A stretch of DNA of 25,668 nt from Solimonas sp966252075 (GCA_966252075.1 CBINNP010000020.1:1-25668); one strand, 5' to 3'; positions 14,148 to 22,326 are shown, counted from the stretch's first letter. Numbers and translations: made by a program. The notes: generated by a model from the letters alone, not told the origin.

Positions 14148-14720
14148 TCAGAACACCAGCCGGTGCGCCGGCAGTCCGTACTCATCCATCGCCGCCGCCA
14201 GCATCTGCTCGATCGACTCCAGTTCGGCGCGCTGCGGATCCAGACCGGCTGCGGCGAACCAGACGCGCTCGCGATGCATCTGCCCCTCGCCGTGCGCGAC
14301 GATCGCGCCGGCTGCCACCTCGCGGCTGGCGTCATCGGCATCCACTTCCAGGGCCTCGATCAGCGTGTCGATCGCGGCACCCAGGGTGTTGCGGACATCA
14401 GCGCTGTGCGTCGCCGTCAGCGGCCGCACCGCCGCCGCCACGTCGAGCGCCTGGCGCAGCGCCGCGGCCGCCGCCGTCGTCCGCGTGCCGCCGCGCGCCT
14501 CGCACAGCGTTGCCGCCAAGACCTTGAGCGCCGCCAGCGATACCGTCTCGAACAGCCAGGCCTTGTCCCAGTGCAGGCTGATCAGATGCAGATGGCCCAT
14601 CAGCAGCTGTGCCTGTTCCTGCGCGAGCTTGTTGGCCGGGTCCATTGCCGGCAGGATCACCTGCTGCATGGCCTTGATCAGGTTCTGGATCCGCGTGTCG
14701 ATGCTCGGCAGCATGCTCAT
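14148..14720 (-). CDS. Small helical partner protein of the phosphotransferase (possibly DUF6285-like)
   Basis: Soluble, mostly helical protein of 190 residues with no signal peptide, membrane helix or catalytic motif that I can recognise. Its ATG overlaps the stop of the upstream aminoglycoside-phosphotransferase-fold gene (ATGA), so the pair is translationally coupled. Small uncharacterised proteins, including the DUF6285 group, commonly accompany this phosphotransferase family in acyl-CoA or lipid gene clusters; assignment to DUF6285 here is from memory and tentative. The C-terminal half is acidic, with several Glu/Asp clusters. A second possible start two codons on (MLPSID) would change little. 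A regulatory or scaffolding partner is the natural guess. Confidence 0.7.
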   Translation of the reverse strand: MSMLPSIDTRIQNLIKAMQQVILPAMDPANKLAQEQAQLLMGHLHLISLHWDKAWLFETVSLAALKVLAATLCEARGGTRTTAAAAALRQALDVAAAVRPLTATHSADVRNTLGAAIDTLIEALEVDADDASREVAAGAIVAHGEGQMHRERVWFAAAGLDPQRAELESIEQMLAAAMDEYGLPAHRLVF

Positions 14721-15892
14721 TCACCCTTCGATTGGCCCTTGATCAGTTCGATGGTCTGCGCCAGGCAGACCGGTCCCACCGGCGGCAGCCAGCTCAGCAG
14801 CAGGTCCTGATGGTTGGCGGCATTGCGCGCCGCCAGCGGACCGGAGCAGAGATTCATCACCGCGCATTTCCAGGTGTTGAGCACTTCGTAGTAGCGCAGC
14901 TTCTCCGCATCGACGACGCGGCCGGACAGCGCCTGGTACTGCTGCAGGAACTCCTCGCGCGGCAGCAGGCCGCTGACCAGCGGGCGACCGTCGGCGCCGG
15001 GCGTCATCAGCAGTTTCTGCGTCAGCCAGGCGAGGTCTTCGTGGAAATCGCCGAAGTGGACCAGCTCCCAGTCCAGCACCGCGGTGAAACGCCCGCTCGG
15101 CTCCTCGAACATGAAATTGCCGATGCGGTAGTCGCCATGGACCACGCAGGCGCGCGCGCAGACCGGCGCACGCTCGCGCAGCCAGCTTTCGGTGTAGCTG
15201 AGCATCGGCACCGGCTCGATCAGGTCGTCGCGCCGCACCTGTCCCCAGAAATCGACCTGCCACAGTGCGGCGTCGCGCGTGCCCGCTGCCGGAATGTCGA
15301 AGCTGTCCAGCTGTGCCGTCGACGACGGCGTGAAGTCATGGATCGCGATCAGGTACTTGAGGAACTGCGGCGCCAGCTTGTCGACCCAGCTGCCGTAACT
15401 GGAACCCAGGCCCGACACGGCAGCCGCCTTGTCCTCGGTCGGCTTGGTCACGCCGGCGACGAATGTGGTGATCATGCCGGGCTGGCCCAGATAGTCGCCG
15501 TCGGCATCGACGAAGCGCACTTCCGGCACCGGCACCACGCCGGCGATCGCGAGCAGCATCTGCGCCTCGCGCAAACGGCAGGTCTCGACCACACCTTCGC
15601 GCGGATCCATGCGCAGCACCAGACGCTCCGGCCGCGGCTGTCCGGCGTGGCGCAGCTCGAACGCAAATTGCTCCTTCGAGGCGCCGCCGGCGAGGCGGCG
15701 CAGGCCGCCGATCCGCACGTCCTGCAAGCCTTCGGCAGTGAACAAGGCGCGCAGTGCCGCCTCGACCTCGGCTTCGTTCTTGATCTCGTACGGCGGGCTG
15801 CCGCGCCGCGCGCGCTTGCGCGCCAGCAGGCGCTGCAGCCGCGTCTCGATAAAACGCGGCGGCGCTGCCGCGGCGTGCCGGACTGCGCTCAT
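14717..15892 (-). CDS. Phosphotransferase family protein (APH / ACAD10-11 kinase-like)
   Basis: Soluble kinase-fold protein of 391 residues. The N-lobe has LRRLAGGASKEQFAFEL (glycine-rich loop) and LVLRMDP (ATP-binding strand). The catalytic loop is VVHGDYRIGNFMF with D254 and N259, and the metal-binding DWE is at 274-276 (AVLDWELVHFGDFHEDLAWL). These residues are intact, so the enzyme should be active. Relatives are the N-terminal domain of ACAD10/ACAD11, which phosphorylates 4-hydroxyacyl-CoAs, and bacterial proteins in fatty-acid or steroid catabolic clusters. Aminoglycoside resistance is unlikely because those enzymes are shorter and differ outside the core. The ATG at 15892 has GAGGAG nine bases upstream; a start at 15982 adds 30 unlikely residues. 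It overlaps the small partner gene downstream. The acceptor is probably a hydroxyacyl-CoA, but this is inference. Confidence 0.88.
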   Translation of the reverse strand: MSAVRHAAAAPPRFIETRLQRLLARKRARRGSPPYEIKNEAEVEAALRALFTAEGLQDVRIGGLRRLAGGASKEQFAFELRHAGQPRPERLVLRMDPREGVVETCRLREAQMLLAIAGVVPVPEVRFVDADGDYLGQPGMITTFVAGVTKPTEDKAAAVSGLGSSYGSWVDKLAPQFLKYLIAIHDFTPSSTAQLDSFDIPAAGTRDAALWQVDFWGQVRRDDLIEPVPMLSYTESWLRERAPVCARACVVHGDYRIGNFMFEEPSGRFTAVLDWELVHFGDFHEDLAWLTQKLLMTPGADGRPLVSGLLPREEFLQQYQALSGRVVDAEKLRYYEVLNTWKCAVMNLCSGPLAARNAANHQDLLLSWLPPVGPVCLAQTIELIKGQSKGE

Positions 15893-16031
15893 GCTGTTCT
15901 CCTCGCTCCGCTGCGAATCGTTCTGATGTCTTGCCGTCGTGTCGATTGCGGCCCAGCGGTGGCTTGCATCGACTGCCCGCATGTTGGCCGATGATGGACA
16001 TCGAGTTCAAACGCGCGACGGCGTCACCCCC

Positions 16032-16676
16032 TCATCGCGCCTTGCGGAATGTCAGGTTGAGGCGCTGCGCGCCGAGCAGCGGATGCCAGGCCTGCGGCAG
16101 CGGTGCAACGCCGTGATAGCGCAGGCGGTCCACGCCGCCCCAGACCGCGACGTCGCCATGCTGCAGCAGCACGCGCCGCGCGCGCTGGCTGCGGATCATG
16201 CCGCCGAACAGGAACACTGCGTCGATGCCCAGCGACACCGAGACGATCGGTGCCGAGAAATCGCGCTCGTTCTTGTCCTGGTGCAGGCTCAGGCGCGTGC
16301 CCGGCTGGTAACGATTGATCAGGCAGGCGTCCGGGGTGAAGCCGGCGAACCCGGCCTGCGCCGCGGCGTCGCGCGCCAGCACCAGCATCTCGGCCGGCAG
16401 CGACGGCCATGGCTGTCCGCTGCAGGGATCGTCGCGGCGATAGCGGTATCCGTGACGATCCGAAGTCCAGCCCCAGTCGCCGCAGTTGCTGGTCGCCACC
16501 GACATCGTGAAACCGCCGGGCGTCTGCATCTGTCGCAGCGGCGCGGCGCGCAGGATCTCGCCGAGCAGCGTCAGCAGCGCCGGCACCAGCGGCAATGCGT
16601 GGCCGCGCAGCAGCAGCGCCTGCTCGCCGAGCGCCTCGCGTGAGGGACCTTCGCTGTCGAATAGCGAGCCTTGCAT
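16032..16676 (-). CDS. alkB: AlkB, Fe(II)/2-oxoglutarate-dependent DNA alkylation repair dioxygenase
   Basis: Removes methyl groups from 1-methyladenine and 3-methylcytosine in single-stranded DNA and RNA by oxidation, releasing formaldehyde. The length of 214 residues is close to the 216 of the E. coli enzyme, and the motifs align with an offset of one: H132, D134 (LSLHQDKNERDFSAPIVS) and H188 (RLRYHGV) bind iron; R205 and R211 (RLNLTFR) bind 2-oxoglutarate. The nucleotide-recognition stretch MSVATSNCGDWGW is also present. The ATG lies seven bases after the stop of the upstream 2-oxoglutarate oxygenase gene, so the two are certainly cotranscribed. No ada or other adaptive-response gene is in the window. 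Confidence 0.97.
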   Translation of the reverse strand: MQGSLFDSEGPSREALGEQALLLRGHALPLVPALLTLLGEILRAAPLRQMQTPGGFTMSVATSNCGDWGWTSDRHGYRYRRDDPCSGQPWPSLPAEMLVLARDAAAQAGFAGFTPDACLINRYQPGTRLSLHQDKNERDFSAPIVSVSLGIDAVFLFGGMIRSQRARRVLLQHGDVAVWGGVDRLRYHGVAPLPQAWHPLLGAQRLNLTFRKAR

Positions 16677-16683
16677 CCTGAGC

Positions 16684-17418
16684 TCAGCGCGCGTCGTGGA
16701 AGATCACGCCGAGCGTATGCCGCCGGCCGCTGCGGACACGGCTGACGCCGTGACGCAGCTGCACGCGGTAACTGCCGCGCGCGCCCTGCATGGGCCGCTG
16801 ACTGACAGCGAACAGCACGGCATCACCCTGCTGCAGCGGCACCACCATCGGCCGCGATTGCATGCGCGGCCGCTGCTCGGTCATCACGAACTCGCCACCG
16901 TTGAACTCGGCCTGCGGCGCCGACAGCAGTACCGCCAGCTGCAGCGGGAACACCTGCTCGCCGTAGAGATCCTGGTGCAGGCAGTTGTAGTCGCCCTCGC
17001 CGTACTGCAGCAGCAGCGGCGTCGGCCGCGTCTGCCCTGCGGCATGACAGGCGGCGATGAAGTCGGCGTGCGCGGGCGGATAGCGCGCAGCGATCCGCAT
17101 CGTCCGGTTCCAGCGATTGGCGATTCCGCTCAGCCGCGGATAGAGAGCGCCGCGCAGCTGCGCCACCAGCGGCGGCAGCGGATAGGCGAAGTAGCGGTAC
17201 TCGCCGCGGCCATAGCCGTGCCGGGCCATGACGACGCGGCTGCGAAACGGCGCGTCGGCGGCATACAGCGCGCGCAGCGCCACGCAGGCCGGCACCGACA
17301 GCAGGCGCGGCAGCACCGCGTACCCCTCGCCGTCGAGCGCCGCCTCGATCCCGCTCCAGTCCTGTGCAGCCAGCACCCCTTGCACCGCCGCCGCATCCGC
17401 GGCGTTGTCGATCGTCAT
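16684..17418 (-). CDS. 2OG-Fe(II) oxygenase (COG3826-like), cotranscribed with alkB
   Basis: Soluble protein of 244 residues. The double-stranded beta-helix core shows the iron ligands H148 and D150 (NCLHQDLYGEQVFP) and H223 (LRHGVSRV), with R233 in GRRHTLGVIFHD as the likely 2-oxoglutarate anchor. The FNGGEF motif and overall length match a family of bacterial oxygenases often found beside alkylation-repair genes. The substrate is not established; DNA, RNA or a protein side chain are all open. The ATG at 17418 (MTIDNAADAAAVQG) was chosen because the longer frame from 17637 has 73 Arg-rich residues with intergenic-like composition and runs through a perfect hairpin. It forms a two-gene operon with alkB, seven bases downstream. 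Confidence 0.87.
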   Translation of the reverse strand: MTIDNAADAAAVQGVLAAQDWSGIEAALDGEGYAVLPRLLSVPACVALRALYAADAPFRSRVVMARHGYGRGEYRYFAYPLPPLVAQLRGALYPRLSGIANRWNRTMRIAARYPPAHADFIAACHAAGQTRPTPLLLQYGEGDYNCLHQDLYGEQVFPLQLAVLLSAPQAEFNGGEFVMTEQRPRMQSRPMVVPLQQGDAVLFAVSQRPMQGARGSYRVQLRHGVSRVRSGRRHTLGVIFHDAR

Positions 17419-17465
17419 CGTCCCGCCGTTTCCGTAGGCGTCTGCTGTCGCGCCAATCTGACACA

Positions 17466-17484
17466 GGCCGGCGTCGCGCCGGCC
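17466..17484 (-). promoter_or_regulatory. Perfect 8-bp GC hairpin upstream of the dioxygenase-alkB operon
   Basis: GGCCGGCG (17466-17473) and CGCCGGCC (17477-17484) pair perfectly around a TCG loop. It lies 48-66 bases upstream of the oxygenase ATG on the minus strand, within the divergent region shared with the glycosyltransferase. It may be a leader structure or a dyad operator; no promoter hexamers were confidently placed. The rest of 17419-17689 shows nothing clear. Confidence 0.4.
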
Positions 17485-17689
17485 CCGGATCTTGCGCAGA
17501 TATCCCCAAGCGACCACGACGCGGAGCCGGCGCATCGCCACACCGACGCCGCCGCGATCCGCTGCCGCCGCTGCAAGGCGAGCGCGACAGCGTGAGCCTT
17601 GGCGGCAGCGGATGGCACGGAAGGTGGCAAGAACCATGCTTGGCTCCTACAGTTGCGTTCCGTCAGCAGCAGCAAGTCCCGGCCTCACG

Positions 17690-18850
17690 ATGCGTGCCTT
17701 TCCCCATCAGCCCCGGCAATCGCCCACGCGGCCGCCGGCGCCGCCCGAACTCTGGCTGGTCAGCCGCGTCTTTCCGCCCGACGAGGGCGGCGTGCAGACC
17801 TACGCGCAGGCGATTGCGCGCAGCTACGCCGCGCTCGGCTGGCAGGTGCGCGTGTTTACCAAGACCTCGTGCGGTCCGCGCCGCGTCCAGGATGGCGCGC
17901 TGGACATCACCGACGTCGGCGGCGGCAGCAAGCCGCGGGTCTACTTCAAGCTCGCCGTGGCGCTGCTGCGCGCGCGCCGCCGGGCCGCGGCCGAGGGCCG
18001 CCTGCCGACCGCGCTGCACGCCTGCACCTGGCGCGCGGCGATCGCGCCGGTGCTGCTCGGCTTCAAACCGCTGACCATCACCGTGCATGGCCGCGAGATC
18101 GGCCGGCCCAGCGGCTTCGACGCCTGGCTGATGCGCCGCGTGCTCGGTGCCGCGCAGCGCGTGGTCGCCGTCAGCCAGTGGACGCAGCGGCATCTGCTGG
18201 CGCGACTGCCGGAGCTGGCGCCACGCTGCGTCGTTGCCTGGAACGGCTTGTCCGATTTCGCCGCCGCGGTGCCGGACATCGCGCGCGGCAGCAGCGAGGA
18301 GCCGCTGGTGTTCACGGTCTGCCGGCTGGTGCCGCGCAAGAACCTGCGCGCCGCGCTCGCCGCCGCGGCGCTCTGCGCGCAGCGCGGCTATTGCTTCCGC
18401 TACTGGATCGCCGGCCGCGGGCCGGAAATGGCGGCGCTGCAGGCCGACGTCGCGGCGCTGGGACTCAGCGAGCACGTGCGCCTGCTCGGCTATGTGTCCG
18501 ACGAGGAACTGGCGCAGTTGCATGCGCGCGCCGAGGTATTCCTGCATCCGCAGATCGAGCTGGAAGACGGCGCCGAAATGGAAGGCTTCGGCATCACCAT
18601 CGCCGACGCGATGGCCTGTGCGACGCCCTGCATCGTCGGCGCGCAGGGCGGTCCCGCAGAGCTGGTTGCGCACGGCCGCACCGGCCACGTCGTCGACGGC
18701 AACGACGTCGAGGCGATCGCCGAGGCGCTCGCCGAAGTGCTGCGCGACATGCCGCTGCGCCGCCGCCTGGGCAGTGCCGCGCGCGACTGGACCCGGCAGA
18801 ACCTGTGCTGGCGGCGCCACTGCATCGACGCCGCCGGTACGCCGGGCTGA
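17690..18850 (+). CDS. Family-4 (GT-B) glycosyltransferase
   Basis: Cytoplasmic or membrane-associated enzyme of 386 residues that transfers a sugar from a nucleotide donor with retention. The N-domain begins LWLVSRVFPPDEGGVQTYAQAIARSY, the glycine-rich acceptor-side motif. The C-domain has VCRLVPRKNLRAAL, IAGRGPEMAAL and HVRLLGYVSDEEL, then EMEGFGITIADAMACATPCIVGAQGGPAELV, the E-x7-E donor motif of GT4 enzymes. The first ATG with sensible coding before the domain is at 17690; a frame open from 17492 adds Arg-rich residues. No Shine-Dalgarno is obvious. It is isolated, with no polysaccharide cluster around it and a convergent MFS gene 20 bases downstream. It could act in glycolipid or exopolysaccharide synthesis. 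Confidence 0.9.
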   Translation: MRAFPHQPRQSPTRPPAPPELWLVSRVFPPDEGGVQTYAQAIARSYAALGWQVRVFTKTSCGPRRVQDGALDITDVGGGSKPRVYFKLAVALLRARRRAAAEGRLPTALHACTWRAAIAPVLLGFKPLTITVHGREIGRPSGFDAWLMRRVLGAAQRVVAVSQWTQRHLLARLPELAPRCVVAWNGLSDFAAAVPDIARGSSEEPLVFTVCRLVPRKNLRAALAAAALCAQRGYCFRYWIAGRGPEMAALQADVAALGLSEHVRLLGYVSDEELAQLHARAEVFLHPQIELEDGAEMEGFGITIADAMACATPCIVGAQGGPAELVAHGRTGHVVDGNDVEAIAEALAEVLRDMPLRRRLGSAARDWTRQNLCWRRHCIDAAGTPG

Positions 18851-18870
18851 GGGGCGGCCCGCTGCGCCAG

Positions 18871-20307
18871 CTAGACCGCCGTCACGCCTTCCGTCAGCAC
18901 CGCCTGCTGACGCGGGCGCAGCCAGAAGGCGGCGAACAGCGTCGCCAGCGCCGTCAGCGCGGCACCGGCAAAGAACGCCAGCTGGTAGCCGCCGTGCAGC
19001 GCCACTGGCGGCAGTGCGCCCGCCGCCTGCAACTGCGCGCTGCGGGCATCGGCCAGGCTGGCGAGCACCGCCAGGCCCAGCGCGCCGCCCATCATGAACG
19101 AGGTGTTGACGACGCCCGAGGCGAGTCCGGCCTCGCTGCCGTCGACATCGTTCATCGCCGCCATCAGCACCGGGTTGAACGCCATGCCGGCGCCGACGCC
19201 GAGCAGCACCATGCCCGGCAGCACATCGACCCAGTAGCTGCCGCCAAGCCCGGCGCGGGCGAACAGCAGCAGGCCGGCGGTGCCGAGCGCCAGGCCGACC
19301 CAGGCCGGCGCGCGCAGGCCGAAGCGCATGATCAGCCGGGCCGAGAGGCCGGCCGAAAACACCGCCATGATCAGGTCCGCCGGCACGAAGGCCAGGCCGA
19401 CAGTGAACGGGTCGTAGCCCAGCACCGCCTGCAGGTACAGCGCGGCGATGACGAACCACGCGAACATGCCCGCCGACCACAGCATGCCGATGACGTTGGC
19501 GGCGGCCAGATTGCGCAAGCGGAACAGGCGCAGCGGCATCAGCGGCTCGCGCACGCGCGCCTCGATCGCCAGGAACACGGCCAGCAGCAGCGCCGCCGCG
19601 CCGAGCAGGCCCAGCGTGCGCGGCGAGTTCCAGCCGGCCTCGTTGCCGCCGACGATGCCGTAGACCGCCAGCATCAGGCCGCCGGTGGCGGTGATCGCGC
19701 CGCCCAGATCGAGCCGCCGCGGCCCCTGCGCGAGCGCATCCGGCGGCAGCAGCGCCAGGCTGCCGGCATAGACCGCGATGCCGATCGGTAGATTGACCAG
19801 GAAGATCCAGTGCCAGCCGAACTGCTGCGTCAGCAGGCCGCCGAGCAGCGCGCCGATGCTGCCGCCGGCCGCACAGACAAAGCCGTAGATGCCCATCGCC
19901 TGCGCACGCTCGCCGGGCTCCGGGAACAGCTTGAGGATCAGCGACAGCGCCACCGCCGTCACCACCGCGCCGCCCAGGCCCTGCACGGCGCGGCCGATCA
20001 CCAGCATCGCCTGCGTCTGCGCCAGGCCGCAGCCGAGCGAGGCCAGCGTGAAGAACGCCAGACCGGCGAGGAACCAGCGGCGCTGGCCGTAGAGATCACC
20101 GAGCCGGCCGCCGAGCAGCAGAAAGCCGCCGAACGTCAGCATGTAGGCATTGAGCACCCAGACCAGACCGGCGCCGGAGAAACCGAGCGCGGCCTGGATC
20201 GATGGCAGTGCGACGGTGACGATGGTCGTGTCGAGCACGATCATCAGCACGCCCAGGCAGAGAACGTAGAGAGCAAGCCAGCGCTTGCGGCGGTCGGTGT
20301 CGGTCAT
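18871..20307 (-). CDS. MFS transporter, DHA2 family (14 helices)
   Basis: Inner-membrane exporter of 478 residues with about 14 hydrophobic helices. Motifs seen are LDTTIVTVALPSIQAALGFS in helix 1 (the D1-like Asp of DHA2), LVWVLNAYMLTFGGFLLLGG, GRLGDLYGQRRWF (motif A), GRAVQGLGGAVVTAVALSLI (motif B) and AAGGSIGALLGGLLTQQFGW (motif C). It is distinct from the emrB product above, and no adaptor gene accompanies it, so it probably works alone as in the QacA/LfrA type. The upstream gap of 89 bases holds two inverted repeats (20341-20357 and 20361-20370), suggesting a repressor encoded elsewhere. No Shine-Dalgarno is evident before the ATG. Confidence 0.92.
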   Translation of the reverse strand: MTDTDRRKRWLALYVLCLGVLMIVLDTTIVTVALPSIQAALGFSGAGLVWVLNAYMLTFGGFLLLGGRLGDLYGQRRWFLAGLAFFTLASLGCGLAQTQAMLVIGRAVQGLGGAVVTAVALSLILKLFPEPGERAQAMGIYGFVCAAGGSIGALLGGLLTQQFGWHWIFLVNLPIGIAVYAGSLALLPPDALAQGPRRLDLGGAITATGGLMLAVYGIVGGNEAGWNSPRTLGLLGAAALLLAVFLAIEARVREPLMPLRLFRLRNLAAANVIGMLWSAGMFAWFVIAALYLQAVLGYDPFTVGLAFVPADLIMAVFSAGLSARLIMRFGLRAPAWVGLALGTAGLLLFARAGLGGSYWVDVLPGMVLLGVGAGMAFNPVLMAAMNDVDGSEAGLASGVVNTSFMMGGALGLAVLASLADARSAQLQAAGALPPVALHGGYQLAFFAGAALTALATLFAAFWLRPRQQAVLTEGVTAV

Positions 20308-20340
20308 GCGGCGATTCTCGATGGCCTTGGGGACGGCCGG

Positions 20341-20370
20341 ATGACGATCCCTGTCATGTAGTCGTACGAC
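20341..20370. promoter_or_regulatory. Two adjacent inverted repeats upstream of the MFS gene
   Basis: ATGAC-N7-GTCAT (20341-20357) is followed by the perfect palindrome GTCGTACGAC (20361-20370). They sit 34-63 bases upstream of the MFS ATG, where a TetR- or MarR-type repressor would act. No regulator gene is adjacent. Confidence 0.4.
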
Positions 20371-20396
20371 GGCTCGCCATTTCGACGCCGCCGCAC

Positions 20397-21164
20397 TCAG
20401 CGCCGCAAATTCCTGGCGACCACCTGTTTCTGCTCGTCGCTGCCGAGCAGGGCCTGCTGCTCGCGCGATTCGGCGAGCAGTGTCGCCGCGTCGTCGCCCT
20501 GCGCGGCCAGCGCGAACAGGCGCTTGTTGGCGCGCATCGCGCTGCCGCTGCTGTCGGCGAACTGTCGCGCCAGGGCGCGGCCGGCGGCGAGCGGATCGTC
20601 GGCGAGCCGCGTCACCAGACCGAGCGCCACGCCTTCAGACGCCAGCACTTCGCGGCCGGTATACGTCAGCTCGCGGGCGATGTCGTCGCGGACCAGGCCG
20701 CGCAGCAAGGGGAAGCCGGCCATGTCCGGCACCAGCCCCCAGCGGATTTCCATGATCGACAGTCGCGTGTCCGGCGCGGCGATGCGGATATCGGCGCCGA
20801 GCGCGATCTGCATGCCGCCGCCGAACGCGAAGCCGTGCAGTGCCGCGACCACCGGCACCGGCAGCTCGCGCCAGCCCCAGGCAGCGTGCTGGAACAGATT
20901 GGCGATGCCGTGCGTGCGCGGCTCAAGGTTCTGCAGATGCGCGGCACCGGCGCCGCTGAAGCTGGCCAGGTCGATACCGGCGCAGAACGCCGGGCCTTCG
21001 CCGTACAGCAGCACCGCGCGCACGTCGTCGCGCCCGCGCAGCGAATCGACGGCGGCGCCCAGCGCCTCGAACATCGCCAGATCCAGCGCATTGCGCTTGT
21101 CCGGACGGCTCAGACGCACCTCGGCGACACCGTCGGCGACCTCGATCGTGACACGTTGGCTCAC
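20397..21164 (-). CDS. Crotonase-family enoyl-CoA hydratase/isomerase
   Basis: Soluble acyl-CoA enzyme of 255 residues, the normal crotonase length. Seen are SRPDKRNALD, the first oxyanion-hole motif FCAGIDLASF (about 60-69) and the second HGFAFGGGMQIALGADIRIA (about 110-129). At the usual first catalytic glutamate of hydratases there is Gln119; Glu139 (MEIRWGLVPD) occupies the second catalytic position and Asp147 follows eight residues later, the spacing seen in dienoyl-CoA isomerases. It may therefore be an isomerase or an atypical hydratase. The GTG start at 21164 is supported by AAGGAG nine bases upstream; the longer open frame upstream is only a shadow of rdgC. It lies 32 bases after rdgC, probably in one transcript, an odd functional pairing. 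Confidence 0.9.
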   Translation of the reverse strand: MSQRVTIEVADGVAEVRLSRPDKRNALDLAMFEALGAAVDSLRGRDDVRAVLLYGEGPAFCAGIDLASFSGAGAAHLQNLEPRTHGIANLFQHAAWGWRELPVPVVAALHGFAFGGGMQIALGADIRIAAPDTRLSIMEIRWGLVPDMAGFPLLRGLVRDDIARELTYTGREVLASEGVALGLVTRLADDPLAAGRALARQFADSSGSAMRANKRLFALAAQGDDAATLLAESREQQALLGSDEQKQVVARNLRR

Positions 21165-21196
21165 GCTGCTGCTCCTTGAAGAATTGAGGCGATGCC

Positions 21197-22090
21197 CTAC
21201 TCTGCCGTGCCCAGCGCCGCCTGCAAATCCTTGAGCAGCGCCGCCAGCTCGGCCGACATCAGCGCGAATTCGGCATCGAACTGCTCGTCCTCGGACTGCG
21301 TCGCGGCATCCTCGCGGGTCTTCTCGATGTCCTCGAAGCGCAGCTTCTTGACCTCGAACTTGTCGGTCAGCACGAACGAGGCACGGTCGTTCCAGCGCAG
21401 GCCCAGCCGCGTCACCAGCTTGCCGCCGGCGATATGCTCGCGCACCTGGCTGCCGCCGAGCTCGTGGCGCAGATAGCGCACCGTCGGCTTGGATACGTCG
21501 GCGCCGCGCAGCTCGCATTCCTGGTCGATCGCGAACGTACCCGGCGCGTCGCCGCCGGACAGCCACGCGGTCATCGCCGCCGACGGCGCCTGCGCCAGTT
21601 CCGGCAGCTCCAGCTGCACGCCGTCGAGCGTGTCGCGCAGCAGCTGAGTGAGGTCCTCGGCGCGCGCCGGCGAGGCCGCCTCGACCACCAGCCAGCCGCC
21701 GACCGGATCGAGCCAGGCGCGTGTGCTGCGACGGCGCGCGAAGGCACGCGGCAGCAGTTCGGCGATCACCTGGTCCTTCATGTCGCGCAGCTGCTTGCGG
21801 CCCGGCTTGAAGCCCTGCTTGGCGGCCAGCTCGGCGGCGCGCTCGTCGACCGTCTGCTTGACCACCGCCGACGGCAGCAGCTTCTGCTCGACGCCCATCG
21901 CGAACAGCATCTGCCGGCCTTGCGCATAGACCCGCTGGCCGCTGTTGTTGACCGCCACCCAGCCGCGGCTTTCGGGGTTGAGGCCCATGCACGGCTGCAG
22001 CGGCCGCTTGGCCAGCAGTTCTTCAAAGGCGCCCGGAGCGAGTGTCCACTCGCCCGCCAGACGATAGGTCTGCAGATTCTTGAACCACAT
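21197..22090 (-). CDS. rdgC: RdgC, recombination-associated DNA-binding protein
   Basis: Ring-forming, sequence-independent double-stranded DNA-binding protein of 297 residues (E. coli about 303) that lies on the nucleoid and limits RecA activity. Family features are the start MWFKNLQTYRL, GWVAVNNSGQ, LLPSAVVKQTVDERAAEL, GRKQLRDMKDQVIAELLPRAFARR, WLDPVGGWLVVEAAS, ECELRGADVSKPTVRY and GLRWNDRASFVLTDKFEVKKLRFED. The ATG at 22090 matches the conserved N-terminus; a start at 22207 would add 39 unlike residues. No strong Shine-Dalgarno is visible. A TACACT -10-like hexamer lies at 22178-22173, about 80 bases upstream. The gene is followed by the crotonase gene. Confidence 0.96.
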   Translation of the reverse strand: MWFKNLQTYRLAGEWTLAPGAFEELLAKRPLQPCMGLNPESRGWVAVNNSGQRVYAQGRQMLFAMGVEQKLLPSAVVKQTVDERAAELAAKQGFKPGRKQLRDMKDQVIAELLPRAFARRRSTRAWLDPVGGWLVVEAASPARAEDLTQLLRDTLDGVQLELPELAQAPSAAMTAWLSGGDAPGTFAIDQECELRGADVSKPTVRYLRHELGGSQVREHIAGGKLVTRLGLRWNDRASFVLTDKFEVKKLRFEDIEKTREDAATQSEDEQFDAEFALMSAELAALLKDLQAALGTAE

Positions 22091-22326
22091 CGGGATCGAT
22101 ACCGGTACGGCCGCGGCGAACCGCGACAGGTGATCAGACACCGCGGCACGGCGGCACGCGGCAGGGCGCGAGAGTGTAGCAATCCGCAGGCGTCGGAAAG
22201 CCGTCACCGCGCTGCCGACAACCGGTGCTGCGGGGCCGAACGGCGGGCTGGCACGGCTTACAAGACGGCCGGCAAGGTGGCGGCATCGACATTCGCAGGC
22301 CGGGCACAGATCGGACGGGGGCAGCA

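Noticed and set aside
14717..15892. Aminoglycoside resistance gene
   Set aside because: The HGD and DW kinase motifs are shared by the whole fold; the length and the partner gene fit the acyl-CoA-associated phosphotransferase group better.
17419..17637. 73-residue N-terminal extension of the 2OG oxygenase
   Set aside because: It is Arg-rich, contains a perfect hairpin and lies before the normal start of the family; read as divergent promoter region.
17663..19480. A 605-codon minus-strand frame opposite the glycosyltransferase and across the end of the MFS gene
   Set aside because: It overlaps two real genes, and its sequence reads as the complement of the glycosyltransferase and an out-of-frame copy of the MFS gene.
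21165..21992. N-terminal extension of the crotonase frame by 276 codons, as if a fusion
   Set aside because: The extension is rdgC read in another frame; a GTG with AAGGAG at 21164 gives a normal-length crotonase.
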